This document shows, in pieces, positions 5,702 to 5,709 of a DNA stretch of 5,709 nucleotides. Numbering within the stretch: the stretch's first letter is position 1; the number at the start of each line of letters is the position of its first letter. The translations under genes and the position numbers were made by a program. The stretch is from Rickettsia endosymbiont of Diachasma alloeum (GTDB lineage Bacteria; Pseudomonadota; Alphaproteobacteria; Rickettsiales; Rickettsiaceae): assembly GCA_020404485.1 (NCBI GenBank), contig DYDT01000083.1, positions 1-5,709 of the forward strand, written 5' to 3'. Below the pieces are notes generated by a model that was not told the origin of the DNA, made no database searches, and saw only the letters and a program-made list of their open reading frames with translations.

Positions 5702-5709
5702 GATTTACG

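Noticed and set aside
1..5709. CRISPR array, tRNA or rRNA genes
   Set aside because: No regularly spaced direct repeats and no cloverleaf or rRNA-like segments were seen on either strand.

Overview
The window is strongly AT-rich and carries short palindromic repeats, degraded genes, a transposon end and a Ulp1-like (clan CE) cysteine protease of the type described as RickCE in Rickettsia bellii. Together these point to a Rickettsia, most likely of the bellii group or another accessory-gene-rich lineage. This assignment rests on recognition, not on a database search. Every gene except the transposase remnant at the left edge is on the minus strand, so the order below follows transcription, from right to left.

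Right third (about 4451-5704): a Bcr/CflA-like MFS drug-efflux gene broken by at least two single-base frameshifts, so probably a pseudogene. An 18-bp perfect palindrome lies in its 5' region. Its last codons run into a long inverted repeat (4378-4468, 30 paired bases per arm) that ends 10 bp before the next start codon.

Middle (2459-4367): an intact two-gene lipoprotein-release operon. It encodes a LolC/E-type permease and the LolD ATPase, overlapping by 8 bp. Together they extract lipoproteins from the inner membrane for transfer to the outer membrane.

Left-centre (487-2403): a 638-codon protein, 55 bp after lolD, with an unrecognised N-terminal half, a basic amphipathic segment, a Q/T/P-rich linker and a C-terminal clan CE protease domain with a complete His-Asp-Gln-Cys set (H496, D517, Q555, C561). 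It is a likely secreted deubiquitinase or Ubl-protease effector. Its ribosome binding site and first start codon lie in a predicted mRNA hairpin.

Left edge (1-316): the start of a second gene with a strong Shine-Dalgarno sequence. It encodes two 33-residue repeats whose W-x-x-[IL]-G-M-T-E-Q core also occurs once in the protease, just before its catalytic domain. This gene has an extra A in an A8 tract and is then cut by the right end of an IS3-family element (1-113), whose transposase C-terminus and terminal repeat are visible. The main interest is this effector locus: an intact protease next to a decaying, insertion-disrupted relative that shares its repeat module.
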